Below are positions 9,273-17,853 of a stretch of 64,000 bases of DNA, piece by piece. This DNA is from Candidatus Pseudomonas phytovorans. Lineage in GTDB: Bacteria > Pseudomonadota > Gammaproteobacteria > Pseudomonadales > Pseudomonadaceae. Under the pieces are notes generated by a model. That model was not told where the DNA came from. It did not search any database and was given only the letters and a program-made list of their open reading frames with translations. The stretch covers positions 447,001 through 511,000 of the forward strand of contig CP119325.1 of assembly GCA_029202525.1 (NCBI GenBank). Direction: 5' to 3'. How positions within the stretch are numbered: position 1 is the stretch's first letter; each line of letters opens with the position of its first letter. The position numbers and the translations under genes were made by a program.

Positions 9273-10364
9273 TCACGAGTTGACCATCAACTTCTGCAAC
9301 GCCGCCTTCCTGTCAGCAATCGGCAACCTTCCCAATTGCTCAACCCGCTGATAAAACCGCTCCCAATCCCCGTCAACCTCCCGAAACACCGCCGCAAACG
9401 CCGGTACCCACTGGTCATACAGCCCAAACGGCAATAACTTGGCGTTGTTCAAAGGCCCATACACCCAGGCGTCATAGCGCTTGTCACCGCCCCACTGGTC
9501 GTCGCGAACCTGCCGGTACTCCCGCCTCAGCCGCTCGAACTCCGCCCGCTTGGCCAGCCGTTTGTGCGCATCATCCAGCGGCCCGGCATAAATCGCCTGC
9601 AATCGCTCACGGCTGGCCAGCACCAGCCGGATGAACTGATCACGCTGCTGCCCCTGATCCTCGCCAACGGCATTCAGCCCCCGCGCCACGCGCCATTGCC
9701 GGGTGCCTTCCTGCTCGACGAACGAAGCAAACGACTCGTTGAACTCGGTATCGTCCTGAACATAGAAGCGCTGGTGAGCCAGCTCATGGAAAATCAGCGT
9801 GGCCAGGCGCTCGTCGCCCCAACCGACCATTGACGACAGGATCGGGTCGTCGAACCAGCCAAGGGTCGAATAAGCCTCCACGCCCCCCAGATACACATCC
9901 AGGCCCTTCTGGCGCATCAACGCCGCCGCCCCGCGTGCCGCGCCTTGCTGGTAATAGCCGCGATAAGCCACGCACCCCGCGACCGGGAAACAGTGCGTCA
10001 CCGGCTGCAATGACAACTCCGGCGTGGCGAACACATTCCACACCACATAAGGCCGGCCAATGTCGGCATAAACCCGGTAACTACGGTTATCCGGCAGCTT
10101 CAGCTGCTGGCTGGCGAACACCCGCGCCTGCTCGGCGTGCGCCAGGCGCGCGCGTAATTGCGGGGACGTGGCCGGGTCGGCCACCACCTGCGCTACAGGC
10201 TGGCGTGCACGCAGCAGCTGCAACTGGCCTTCCGCCAGCTGCCCATAGTAGGCCGCGCTGCTGCAACCGTTCAGCAGGAGCGCCGCCAGCAGGGGAACAA
10301 AACGGATGAAAACGCGGTCGAGTGCCCCAGGGCCTGAGCGCTGTATAAGAAAAAGTCGAAGCAT
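9273..10364 (-). CDS. Predicted lipoprotein aminopeptidase (COG4324-like)
   Basis: A 363-residue protein with a lipobox (LLLNGC) after a hydrophobic stretch, so it is probably anchored in the outer membrane facing the periplasm. The metallopeptidase motif HELAH lies in IFHELAHQRFYV with a downstream glutamate in NESFASFVE, the gluzincin pattern of the COG4324 predicted aminopeptidases. The start is uncertain: the chosen ATG gives a long basic n-region of about 20 residues, and no strong ribosome-binding site is visible. It is divergent from the next lipoprotein gene. Confidence 0.75.
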   Translation of the reverse strand: MLRLFLIQRSGPGALDRVFIRFVPLLAALLLNGCSSAAYYGQLAEGQLQLLRARQPVAQVVADPATSPQLRARLAHAEQARVFASQQLKLPDNRSYRVYADIGRPYVVWNVFATPELSLQPVTHCFPVAGCVAYRGYYQQGAARGAAALMRQKGLDVYLGGVEAYSTLGWFDDPILSSMVGWGDERLATLIFHELAHQRFYVQDDTEFNESFASFVEQEGTRQWRVARGLNAVGEDQGQQRDQFIRLVLASRERLQAIYAGPLDDAHKRLAKRAEFERLRREYRQVRDDQWGGDKRYDAWVYGPLNNAKLLPFGLYDQWVPAFAAVFREVDGDWERFYQRVEQLGRLPIADRKAALQKLMVNS

Positions 10365-10431
10365 CCGCAACTGTCTGACTCGCTCAAGGCCAATTCGCTC
10401 CAAGACTATCTCGCCAAGGGGGAGTTTCGCC

Positions 10432-10845
10432 ATGCGTGCATTGTGGGTTGCCGGTTCACTGTTGCTGATATCCGCCTGTTCCACGTTGCCAGACCCGGAC
10501 CCGAACCAGGCCTGGATCGACCTCACCCCCTACGACAACACCTCGCTGGACGCCGTGCAGGTAGATGAGCGTGACTGGGCAGAAAGCCGCTATTTCGAAG
10601 TACAGCCCGGTAGCCACGAGCTGACCGTGCGCTACCAGTTCCCGGTCACTCCCAGCAACATTGGCCCAGTCGACGAGCCGTTGTGGCGCGATTGCCAGGT
10701 CAAGCTGACCTTCAAGGACTTCAGCGCCGGCCAGCGCTACCAGCTGCAGGCCGGCAGCATTGGCTTCCGCCCCTGGATCAAACTGTACGACCACCAGCAA
10801 AAACTGCTTGGCCAAGGCCTGCCAGCGGGCTGTCAGCGCACCTGA
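10432..10845 (+). CDS. Small lipoprotein (paralog A)
   Basis: A 137-residue protein with a lipobox (LLLISAC) and a short periplasmic domain. The block DPNQAWIDLTP recurs as DPKQAWVDLYT in the next gene, and both share a HEL(T/V)VR strand and a late GQRYQL/GERYRL block, so the two are tandem paralogs. I do not know the function. The ATG follows a strong GGGGGAG site; codons upstream in the same frame lie inside the divergent gene's leader. Confidence 0.75.
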   Translation: MRALWVAGSLLLISACSTLPDPDPNQAWIDLTPYDNTSLDAVQVDERDWAESRYFEVQPGSHELTVRYQFPVTPSNIGPVDEPLWRDCQVKLTFKDFSAGQRYQLQAGSIGFRPWIKLYDHQQKLLGQGLPAGCQRT

Positions 10846-10900
10846 ACACCGCAAACGGCGCTATGCTTAGACCTTGTAAATCGCAAGTGGGAGTTTTGCC

Positions 10901-11314
10901 ATGCGCCAGCCCATGATGCTGATCGCCCTCAGTGCACTGGGGGCTTGCGCCAGCCCCTTGCCCCCCGTCGACCCCAAGCAGGCCTGGGTCGATCTCTACA
11001 CCATGACTCCCGGCCGGGTGATCATGGCCGACCGCCTCGATGGCAAACGCCTGGATGACGGCCGTTACTTCCAGGTAACGCCGGGCAAGCACGAATTGGT
11101 GGTGCGCTTCGATTATGAAATCTATTCGGGCGGCATCATGTCCGAGCCCAGGGACCGAACCTGCTACCTGACCGTGCGCTTTGACGGCTTCAAAGCTGGC
11201 GAACGTTATCGCCTGGAAGCACGGGCGCCAGTGATGGAGCCGCAGGTGCTGCTATATGACGCCAGCCGCAAGGTGCTGGTGAACGAGCCTAGCGACGTGT
11301 TCTGCATTCCGTGA
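10901..11314 (+). CDS. Small lipoprotein (paralog B)
   Basis: A 137-residue tandem paralog of the preceding gene, with lipobox LSALGAC and the shared AWVDLYT, KHELVVRF and GERYRLEA blocks. One conserved cysteine (CYLTVRF, compare CQVKLTF in the paralog) lies mid-protein and another near the C-terminus, so a disulfide is possible. Function unknown. It starts after GGGAG and is 55 bases downstream of its paralog, so the two are likely co-transcribed. Confidence 0.75.
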   Translation: MRQPMMLIALSALGACASPLPPVDPKQAWVDLYTMTPGRVIMADRLDGKRLDDGRYFQVTPGKHELVVRFDYEIYSGGIMSEPRDRTCYLTVRFDGFKAGERYRLEARAPVMEPQVLLYDASRKVLVNEPSDVFCIP

Positions 11315-11347
11315 ACAGGGGGCGCGTAGCGACCCCTGTACGGGTGC

Positions 11348-11581
11348 CTACCGATCATTCTTTTGGTAAATGATCTTCTTCGTGCCGCCATCGCAGGTCC
11401 CGACGACCATGTTCTGGTCCTTGACCTCATTGTTGGGCACGATCTCCAGGGTGTAGGACGGCACACCCTGAGCCTGGATCTTTGCCTCGATCTCGGCTTT
11501 CAGCTCTTCGCACGGCTTGACCGCCGCCAACGTGGAGGTGGCGACCAGGGAAGCCAACACGGCGATTGCTACGCGAATCAT
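11348..11581 (-). CDS. DUF1161 periplasmic protein (copy 1)
   Basis: A 77-residue protein with a cleavable signal peptide (cleavage after STLAA) and a compact domain that has two cysteines, in KPCEELKAEIEAK and GTCDGGTKKI. These blocks define DUF1161, a small periplasmic family of unknown function. A second copy is 1.8 kb away. Gene ends convergently with lipoprotein B. Confidence 0.85.
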   Translation of the reverse strand: MIRVAIAVLASLVATSTLAAVKPCEELKAEIEAKIQAQGVPSYTLEIVPNNEVKDQNMVVGTCDGGTKKIIYQKNDR

Positions 11582-11654
11582 GGAACGGCTCCTGAAAAGG
11601 CAGCGTGCTGCCGACGCTGTTTAGACTACAGCAAACCGCTGCCGTTGCGCCGCT

Positions 11655-12080
11655 TCAGCCCACCAGCGCTGCATCCAGGCTGATTTTCGCGTTCAGCACC
11701 TTGGACACCGGGCACCCTTCCTTGGCCTTGTTGGCAATTTCCAGGAACTGCGCTTCGCTCGCCCCGGGCACCTTCGCCCTGAGCACCAGGTGCACGGCAG
11801 TGATAGCAAAACCATCAGGCAGCTTGTCGAGCGTCACCTCGGCGGCGGTGTCGATCCGGTCCGCTGTCAGGCCTGCTTCACCCAGCATCATCGACAACGC
11901 CATCGAGAAGCAGCCGGCATGCGCCGCGCCAATCAGCTCCTCCGGGTTGGTCCCGGGCGTGCCCTCGAAACGGGTGTTGAAGCCATAAGGGTTCTGCTTG
12001 AGCGCGCCGCTTTCGGTAGAAAGCAGGCCCTTGCCGTCCTTCAGGCCACCTTGCCAAATCGCCGATGCTGTCTTTTTCAT
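11655..12080 (-). CDS. osmC: OsmC/Ohr-family peroxiredoxin-like protein
   Basis: A 141-residue protein with the two reactive cysteines of the OsmC family, in AAHAGCFSMALS (C58) and EGCPVSK (C120). OsmC-type enzymes reduce organic hydroperoxides and are often induced by osmotic or stationary-phase stress. The start KKTASAIWQGGLKDGKG is characteristic of the OsmC subgroup rather than Ohr. The ATG is preceded by AGGAGGC. It is divergent from the LLM oxidoreductase gene. Confidence 0.92.
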   Translation of the reverse strand: MKKTASAIWQGGLKDGKGLLSTESGALKQNPYGFNTRFEGTPGTNPEELIGAAHAGCFSMALSMMLGEAGLTADRIDTAAEVTLDKLPDGFAITAVHLVLRAKVPGASEAQFLEIANKAKEGCPVSKVLNAKISLDAALVG

Positions 12081-12233
12081 AGTGCCTCCTGGTCGTTCGG
12101 TTAGTGCTTATGGGTTCAGAGGCCAGTCACTCACGGCAAGTTCAGACCAATCGCACAGCAGACATTGAATCCTTCAAATATGCCCATACAGAGTTTAAAA
12201 GGCCTCTGGCCAACCACCTTTGCGGAGGCTGAA

Positions 12234-13238
12234 ATGACGCAGCTGCGTGACCTGAAAATATCCACCCTCGATCTGGTGCCCGTGCGCGCCGGCGCGGGCC
12301 CCGCGCAGTCGCTGCGCAACTCGCTGGACCTGGCCCAGCACGTCGAGCGCTTTGGCTACAACCGCTTCTGGGTGGCCGAGCACCACAACATGGACGGCAT
12401 CGCCAGTTCGGCGACGTCGGTGCTGATCGGCTATCTGGCCGGCGGTACTTCGACCATTCGCGTGGGCTCTGGCGGGGTGATGCTGCCCAACCACGCGCCA
12501 CTGGTGATTGCCGAACAGTTCGGCACCTTGGCCAGCCTGTACCCGGGGCGAATCGACCTGGGCCTGGGCCGTGCGCCGGGTTCGGACCAGATGACGGCCT
12601 ATGCCCTGCGCCGCGACCGCGCTGGCGGCCCGGACGACTTCCCGGACGATGTCGAAGAGCTGTCGCGCTACCTCGGCCCGCGTACCGATGATCAAAAAGT
12701 GATCGCCGTGCCGGGGCACGACACGGATGTGCCGATGTGGCTGCTCGGTTCCAGCCTGTTCAGCGCCCAGCTGGCGGGCATGCGCGGCATGCCCTACGCC
12801 TTCGCTTCGCACTTTGCGCCGCGCATGATGCATGAGGCAATCCGCGTGTACCGCAACCATTTCAAGCCCTCGACCACGCTCGACAAGCCGTATGTGATGC
12901 TGGGCATCCCCATGGTAGTGGCAGAAACCGACGAAAAGGCCGAATACCTGGCTACCTCGGTGTACCAACGCATCCTGGCGCTGATTCGCGGCCAGAGCCT
13001 CATGCAGAAGCCGCCGGTAGAAAGCATGGATGGCTTGTGGCTGCCCCATGAGCGTGATGCGGTGGGCAGTTTCCTGGGCCTGGCGATGATCGGCAGCCCG
13101 CAGAAGGTACGGGCCAAGGTGGAGGTGCTGCTGGAGCAGACCGGGGCCGATGAGCTGATTTTTACCTGTGACCTGTATGAGCATGCGGACCGGATTCGGT
13201 CCTATGAACTGTTAGCGCAGGCCCTGAAGACCGAGTGA
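12234..13238 (+). CDS. LLM-class flavin-dependent oxidoreductase
   Basis: A 334-residue luciferase-like monooxygenase fold protein. The blocks RFWVAEHHNMDGIASSAT, RVGSGGVMLPNHAPL and GRIDLGLGRAPG are typical of the bacterial luciferase-like group that uses reduced FMN or F420; in Pseudomonas FMN is likely. The substrate cannot be inferred. The ATG after GCGGAGG was chosen; codons upstream lie in the promoter region shared with osmC. Confidence 0.88.
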   Translation: MTQLRDLKISTLDLVPVRAGAGPAQSLRNSLDLAQHVERFGYNRFWVAEHHNMDGIASSATSVLIGYLAGGTSTIRVGSGGVMLPNHAPLVIAEQFGTLASLYPGRIDLGLGRAPGSDQMTAYALRRDRAGGPDDFPDDVEELSRYLGPRTDDQKVIAVPGHDTDVPMWLLGSSLFSAQLAGMRGMPYAFASHFAPRMMHEAIRVYRNHFKPSTTLDKPYVMLGIPMVVAETDEKAEYLATSVYQRILALIRGQSLMQKPPVESMDGLWLPHERDAVGSFLGLAMIGSPQKVRAKVEVLLEQTGADELIFTCDLYEHADRIRSYELLAQALKTE

Positions 13239-13243
13239 CCTTC

Positions 13244-13330
13244 TTCGCGGGCTCGCCCGCTCCCACAGGGATATCACAGGGCCTGAGGCCAGTGCCGAAC
13301 CTGTGGGAGCGGGCAAGCCCGCGAAGGGGC
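13244..13330. repeat. REP inverted pair
   Basis: Facing copies of the REP core (CTTCGCGGGCTCGCCCGCTCCCACAG and complement) occupy the gap between convergent genes. Confidence 0.9.
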
Positions 13331-13337
13331 CAGCACA

Positions 13338-13559
13338 TCAGCCGCGTCGGTACACAATCTCTTTGGTGCCTGCCTCACAGCTACCAATCACCTTGCCCGC
13401 AGGTTCGCCTTTTTTGACGATCTCCAGCTTGTAGCCAGAAACCCCTTTGGCATCCAGCTTGGCCGCAATCTCTGCCTTCAGTTCCTCGCACGGCTTGCCT
13501 GCTGCCAGCGCACCACCGGCCAGGGTCATCAGGCCCAGCGCCAGAATCAGTTTGTTCAT
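13338..13559 (-). CDS. DUF1161 periplasmic protein (copy 2)
   Basis: A 73-residue protein with a signal peptide (cleavage after GGALA) and the DUF1161 blocks KPCEELKAEIAAK and GSCEAGTKEIVY. It is a paralog of the copy at 11.4 kb: the two cysteines and most of the spacing are kept. Function unknown. Confidence 0.85.
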   Translation of the reverse strand: MNKLILALGLMTLAGGALAAGKPCEELKAEIAAKLDAKGVSGYKLEIVKKGEPAGKVIGSCEAGTKEIVYRRG

Positions 13560-13659
13560 CGATCGCTTTCCTTGTGCAGATGAAATGAGAAAGGGCGCCC
13601 GCCAAGGCGCCCCCTTTGTAATAACCCATCACGCCCGGCTATTCCAGCCCGGCAATGTG

Positions 13660-13875
13660 TCAGCTATTGGCGATACGGAAGCCGACCTTCAGCGTGACCT
13701 GGAAGTGCGCCGCCTTGTTGTCGCGGATATGGCCACGGGTATCGATCACCTCGAACCATTCCAGGTGCTTGATGCTTTTGCCGGCTTCGGCCAGGGCATT
13801 GTTGATCGCGTCTTCGATGCTGGTAGGCGAAGACCCCACCAGCTCGATCTTCTTGTAAGTGTGATGGTCAGTCAT
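13660..13875 (-). CDS. Dodecin family flavin-binding protein
   Basis: A 71-residue protein with the dodecin pattern: IELVGSSPTSIEDAINNAL in the helix and LEWFEVIDTRGHI in the strand, where the tryptophan stacks on the flavin. Dodecins form hollow dodecamers that store or buffer flavins. The ATG lies seven bases after AAGGAG; a GTG two codons earlier is too close to that site to be the start. Confidence 0.92.
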   Translation of the reverse strand: MTDHHTYKKIELVGSSPTSIEDAINNALAEAGKSIKHLEWFEVIDTRGHIRDNKAAHFQVTLKVGFRIANS

Positions 13876-14025
13876 GTTCACGCTCCTTGGATAACAGTGA
13901 AATTCAGCCTAGCAGCGTAGGCCTGGTTTACCTGCGAGCCGTCCGCAAAGGTGAAAGTTCGATCGCACTTTTTCGCGGGCCAAGGGTCGCAACTCTTACA
14001 GCCCATACTGCAAAGGAGAGTCAAC

Positions 14026-14349
14026 ATGCACCGCAACTCGCTGCGTAAAACATCCCTGGAAAGCATGGAAGCAGAGATCGAGAGCCTTCTGAAAAGCCTG
14101 GAGAACCTCAAGCATGATGCCTCGGAAGAGTCCCAGAAGTCGGTGAAGGCAATCCGCAGCAACGCCGAGAGCGCCCTCCGTCATTCGCGCAGCCTGCTGA
14201 GCGATGCCTATGAGGAGGTTAAACAGCGCACCCGCCAGACTGGCATCGCCACCCGCGACTACGCTCAGGAACACCCGTACACCACCGCAGGGGTAGCCAT
14301 TGGTGCACTGGGCCTGCTGGCAGCCTACCTACTGACCAAACGTAACTAA
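14026..14349 (+). CDS. DUF883 (ElaB/YqjD-like) membrane-anchored protein
   Basis: A 107-residue protein with a long amphipathic, coiled-coil-prone region (residues 10-75) and one C-terminal membrane helix (AGVAIGALGLLAAYLL) ending in KRN. This is the layout of ElaB/YqjD, which tether ribosomes to the inner membrane in stationary phase in E. coli. The chosen ATG follows AAAGGAGAG. Its stop codon overlaps the stop codon of trpI tail to tail. Confidence 0.85.
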   Translation: MHRNSLRKTSLESMEAEIESLLKSLENLKHDASEESQKSVKAIRSNAESALRHSRSLLSDAYEEVKQRTRQTGIATRDYAQEHPYTTAGVAIGALGLLAAYLLTKRN

Positions 14350-15242
14350 GCGCTCTGCCGCGCAAGCTCGGCGCGTAGCCACTGCGCCAACTGCTCGGCG
14401 CGCCCATCTGCGGCGCGCCGGGGCACCCACAACGCCAAAGCTGCCCGGGTGGGGGAAAAGCCCCACGGTGCGCTAAGGCGCCCGGCCCGCAGGTCATCAG
14501 CCACCAGTGGCTGCGGCGCGATGGCGATGCCAAGGCCTGCAACCGCAGCCTCCAGCAAATAATACAAATGCTCGAACGCCTGACCGTACTGCAACCTGGC
14601 CGGGGCCAGCCCCTGCTGCTCACCCCAGGTTGGCCATGCTTGCGGACGTGACGTGGTATGCAGCAGAGCCTCCTGCAGCAGGGCGCTGGCAGGTGCGCCA
14701 CGCAAGCGTTCGAAGCCGGCAAAATGCGGGCTGAGCACCGGGCCGATACGCTCCTCGGCCAGCACATGCACCTGCATGTCCGAAGGCCATGGCGGCTCAG
14801 CGTACACCAGCAATGCATCAAGGCCTGGGCGACGCGGGTCAAGGTCACCTTCACCGGCTGACAGATGCAGGCGCAATTCCGGCAAGTCCGCCTTAAGGCG
14901 CCCCAGCCTCGGAATGAACCAGCGCGCCAGCAGGCTGCCCGAGCAACCCAGCACAAATGGCGCCTCGCTGACATCGCGACTGAGCTCGGCGCACACACTG
15001 CGCAAGCGATCGAAAGCCTCACCACTGGCATCACGCAGGCGTAGGCCTGCATCTGTGAGTTTGATGCCACGCCCGTCCTTGACGAACAGGGCTACGCCCA
15101 AATGCTCCTCCAGTACCTTGATCTGCCGGCTGACGGCGCCATGGGTGACATGCAGCGCCTCGGCCGCCTGACTAACACTGTTAAGCCTGGCGGTAGCCTC
15201 GAAGGCACGAAGGGCATTGAGGGGAGGGAGGTCGTGGGCCAT
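14346..15242 (-). CDS. trpI: LysR-type activator of trpBA
   Basis: A 298-residue LysR regulator with the N-terminal HTH at about residues 21-40 (NSVSQAAEALHVTHGAVSRQI). The start MAHDLPPLNALRAFEATARL matches the TrpI family, which activates tryptophan synthase genes when indoleglycerol phosphate accumulates. The position, divergent from trpBA, is diagnostic in pseudomonads. A TTG eight codons upstream is possible, but the ATG preceded by AGG gives the family-like N-terminus. Confidence 0.93.
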   Translation of the reverse strand: MAHDLPPLNALRAFEATARLNSVSQAAEALHVTHGAVSRQIKVLEEHLGVALFVKDGRGIKLTDAGLRLRDASGEAFDRLRSVCAELSRDVSEAPFVLGCSGSLLARWFIPRLGRLKADLPELRLHLSAGEGDLDPRRPGLDALLVYAEPPWPSDMQVHVLAEERIGPVLSPHFAGFERLRGAPASALLQEALLHTTSRPQAWPTWGEQQGLAPARLQYGQAFEHLYYLLEAAVAGLGIAIAPQPLVADDLRAGRLSAPWGFSPTRAALALWVPRRAADGRAEQLAQWLRAELARQSA

Positions 15243-15352
15243 ATTACCTGTGAGTTTTTCTGACAAGTTTACGCAATCTTATCGGTTTTCAGCCGGGCTT
15301 GCCGTGGTTAGAGTAAAGCCCATCACTCATTCTTTACGCCCTGGAGCGCCCC
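15243..15352. promoter_or_regulatory. trpI-trpBA divergent control region
   Basis: The 110 bases between the two divergent genes must contain both promoters and the TrpI sites, as known for P. aeruginosa and P. putida. It is AT-rich in the trpI-proximal half. I do not assign the individual sites. Confidence 0.7.
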
Positions 15353-16570
15353 ATGACCCAGTCCCAATACCGCCCCGGCCCTGACGCCAATGGCCTGTTC
15401 GGCTCGTTCGGCGGCCGCTACGTGGCCGAAACCCTGATGCCACTGGTGCTGGACCTGGCCCGCGAATACGAGGCGGCCAAGGCAGACCCCAAGTTCCTCG
15501 AAGAGCTGGCCTACTTCCAGCGCGACTACATCGGCCGACCCAACCCGCTGTACTTCGCCGAGCGCCTGACCGAGCACTGTGGCGGCGCAAAGATTTTCTT
15601 CAAGCGTGAAGAGCTCAACCACACCGGCGCACACAAGGTGAACAACTGCATCGGCCAAGTGCTGCTGGCCAAGCGCATGGGCAAGAAGCGTCTGATCGCC
15701 GAAACCGGTGCCGGCATGCACGGCGTGGCCACTGCCACCGTCGCTGCCCGCTTTGGCCTGCCGTGTGTGATCTACATGGGCGCTACCGACATCGAGCGCC
15801 AGCAGGCCAACGTGTTCCGCATGAAACTGCTGGGCGCCGAGATCGTCCCGGTCACTGCCGGTACCGGTACCCTGAAAGACGCCATGAACGAAGCCCTGCG
15901 CGACTGGGTCACCAACGTCGAAGACACCTTCTACCTGATCGGTACCGTGGCCGGCCCACACCCGTATCCGGCCATGGTCCGCGACTTCCAGTCGATCATC
16001 GGCAAGGAAACCCGCGCCCAGTTGCACGAGAAGGAAGGCCGCCTGCCAGACAGCCTGGTTGCCTGCGTGGGCGGTGGTTCCAACGCCATGGGCCTGTTCC
16101 ATGAGTTCCTCGAAGAGCCAAGCGTACAGATCATCGGCGTCGAAGCCGGTGGCCACGGCGTGCACACCGACAAGCACGCCGCCAGCCTGAACGGCGGCGT
16201 ACCGGGCGTGCTGCACGGTAACCGCACCTACCTGCTGCAGGACGAAGACGGCCAGATCACCGACGCCCACTCAATTTCCGCAGGCCTCGACTACCCGGGC
16301 ATCGGCCCGGAGCACGCCTACCTGCACGAAGTGAAGCGCGTCGAGTACGTCAGCATCACCGACGACGAAGCGCTGGATGCGTTCCACGCGAGCTGCCGCC
16401 TGGAAGGCATCATCCCGGCCCTGGAAAGCTCCCACGCCCTGGCTGAAGCGATCAAGCGCGCGCCGAAACTGCCCAAGGATCACCTGATGGTCGTGTGCCT
16501 GTCGGGCCGCGGCGACAAAGACATGCAAACCGTCATGAGCCACATGGCCGCCCAGGAGAAACAGGCATGA
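15353..16570 (+). CDS. trpB: Tryptophan synthase beta subunit
   Basis: Condenses indole with serine using pyridoxal phosphate. The lysine that binds the cofactor is K95 in NHTGAHKVNN, and the phosphate-binding glycine loop is CVGGGSNAMG. The length of 405 residues is normal. The stop codon overlaps the trpA start (ATGA), so the subunits of the complex are made in a coupled fashion. Transcription is activated by TrpI from the divergent region. Confidence 0.97.
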   Translation: MTQSQYRPGPDANGLFGSFGGRYVAETLMPLVLDLAREYEAAKADPKFLEELAYFQRDYIGRPNPLYFAERLTEHCGGAKIFFKREELNHTGAHKVNNCIGQVLLAKRMGKKRLIAETGAGMHGVATATVAARFGLPCVIYMGATDIERQQANVFRMKLLGAEIVPVTAGTGTLKDAMNEALRDWVTNVEDTFYLIGTVAGPHPYPAMVRDFQSIIGKETRAQLHEKEGRLPDSLVACVGGGSNAMGLFHEFLEEPSVQIIGVEAGGHGVHTDKHAASLNGGVPGVLHGNRTYLLQDEDGQITDAHSISAGLDYPGIGPEHAYLHEVKRVEYVSITDDEALDAFHASCRLEGIIPALESSHALAEAIKRAPKLPKDHLMVVCLSGRGDKDMQTVMSHMAAQEKQA

Positions 16571-17376
16571 GCCGTCTTGAACAACGCTTCGCCGAACTGA
16601 AGGCCGAAGGCCGTTCGGCACTGGTCACCTTCGTTACCGCAGGCGACCCGGGTTATGACGCCTCGCTGCAGATCCTCAAAGGCCTGCCAGCCGCTGGCGC
16701 CGATGTGATCGAACTGGGCATGCCGTTCACCGACCCGATGGCCGACGGCGTGGCCATCCAGCTGGCGACCCTGCGCGCGCTGGAAGCTGGCCAGACCCTG
16801 GCCAAGACCCTGCAGATGGTTCGCGAATTCCGTGTGGATAACCACACCACGCCAATCGTGCTGATGGGCTACTACAACCCCATCCACCGCTTTGGTGTGG
16901 ATAAGTTCGTGGCTGAAGCCAAAGCGGCGGGCGTAGACGGCCTGATCATCGTCGACCTGCCGCCCGAGCATGATGCCGAACTGGCCACCCCGGCCCAGGC
17001 TGCCGGCATCGACTTCATTCGCCTGACCACCCCGACCACCGACGATGCGCGCCTGCCGCGCGTGCTGGAGCGCAGCTCCGGGTTCGTCTATTACGTGTCG
17101 GTAGCTGGGGTGACGGGTGCCGGCTCGGCAACCACCGAGCATGTGATCGAAGCCATTGCCCGCCTGCGCCGGCATACCGATCTGCCGATCAGCGTTGGCT
17201 TCGGTATTCGCACGCCGGAGCAGGCTGCGAACATCGCCCGCCTGGCGGATGGTGTGGTGGTGGGGTCGGCGCTGGTCGACAAGATTGCCCAGGCCAAGAG
17301 TGCTGACCAGGCGGTGAGCGATGTATTGAGCCTGTGCTCTGCACTGGCTGAAGGGGTGCGCGGCGCCCGTCGCTGA
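16567..17376 (+). CDS. trpA: Tryptophan synthase alpha subunit
   Basis: Splits indoleglycerol phosphate to indole, which is channelled to TrpB. The 269-residue TIM-barrel protein has the catalytic glutamate in VIELGMPFTDPMADG and aspartate in GLIIVDLPPEH. The start overlaps the end of trpB. A REP pair follows. Confidence 0.97.
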   Translation: MSRLEQRFAELKAEGRSALVTFVTAGDPGYDASLQILKGLPAAGADVIELGMPFTDPMADGVAIQLATLRALEAGQTLAKTLQMVREFRVDNHTTPIVLMGYYNPIHRFGVDKFVAEAKAAGVDGLIIVDLPPEHDAELATPAQAAGIDFIRLTTPTTDDARLPRVLERSSGFVYYVSVAGVTGAGSATTEHVIEAIARLRRHTDLPISVGFGIRTPEQAANIARLADGVVVGSALVDKIAQAKSADQAVSDVLSLCSALAEGVRGARR

Positions 17377-17388
17377 ACCGCGTCGCTT

Positions 17389-17476
17389 GCTTCGCGGGCA
17401 CGCCCGCTCCCACAGGGACCACACAGATACTGAAAGCTGTGGAGAACTTGTGGGAGCGGGCGTGCCCGCGAAGAGG
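17389..17476. repeat. REP inverted pair
   Basis: Facing REP cores (TTCGCGGGCACGCCCGCTCC and complement) lie between the convergent trpA and dioxygenase-like genes. Confidence 0.9.
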
Positions 17477-17496
17477 CCATCACAGGCGACAGCTAC

Positions 17497-17853
17497 CTAC
17501 CCACCAAAAATCGACAGATCCAAGGGCCGCAAAGCCCCCATCCAGATCGCATGGTCCCGGTGGTCCGCCAGTTCATCCCCGGTCAACGGATGCATGAACA
17601 CCACCAACCCCTTCCGGTACAGCGCCAACCAAGGCAGCACCACCCCGACAAATTCCGGCTCGAACGCCAACTGGCAGCTCCAGTCCGGGTGCGGCCCAAC
17701 GGGTTTCTGGTGCATGCGCCCCATGGTCACGGGAAACAGCCGCGTCGCCTCCTCGCACAACTCACGTGCCTGCTCCATCGTTGCCGCGTTGTAATATACG
17801 TGGGCATGGTAACCCTTGATTCTTTGCACGATAACTCCCGATTGCACCGCCAT
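17497..17853 (-). CDS. DOPA 4,5-dioxygenase family protein
   Basis: A 118-residue protein with the family's histidine blocks GYHAHVYYN, MGRMHQKPVGPHP and VFMHPLTGDELADH. Family members open the catechol ring of DOPA in some fungi and plants-related pathways; bacterial substrates are mostly unknown. The ATG overlaps the stop of the upstream LysR gene (ATGA), so the two genes are translated together, an unusual pairing. The frame is open further upstream, but that would overlap the regulator gene extensively. Confidence 0.75.
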   Translation of the reverse strand: MAVQSGVIVQRIKGYHAHVYYNAATMEQARELCEEATRLFPVTMGRMHQKPVGPHPDWSCQLAFEPEFVGVVLPWLALYRKGLVVFMHPLTGDELADHRDHAIWMGALRPLDLSIFGG

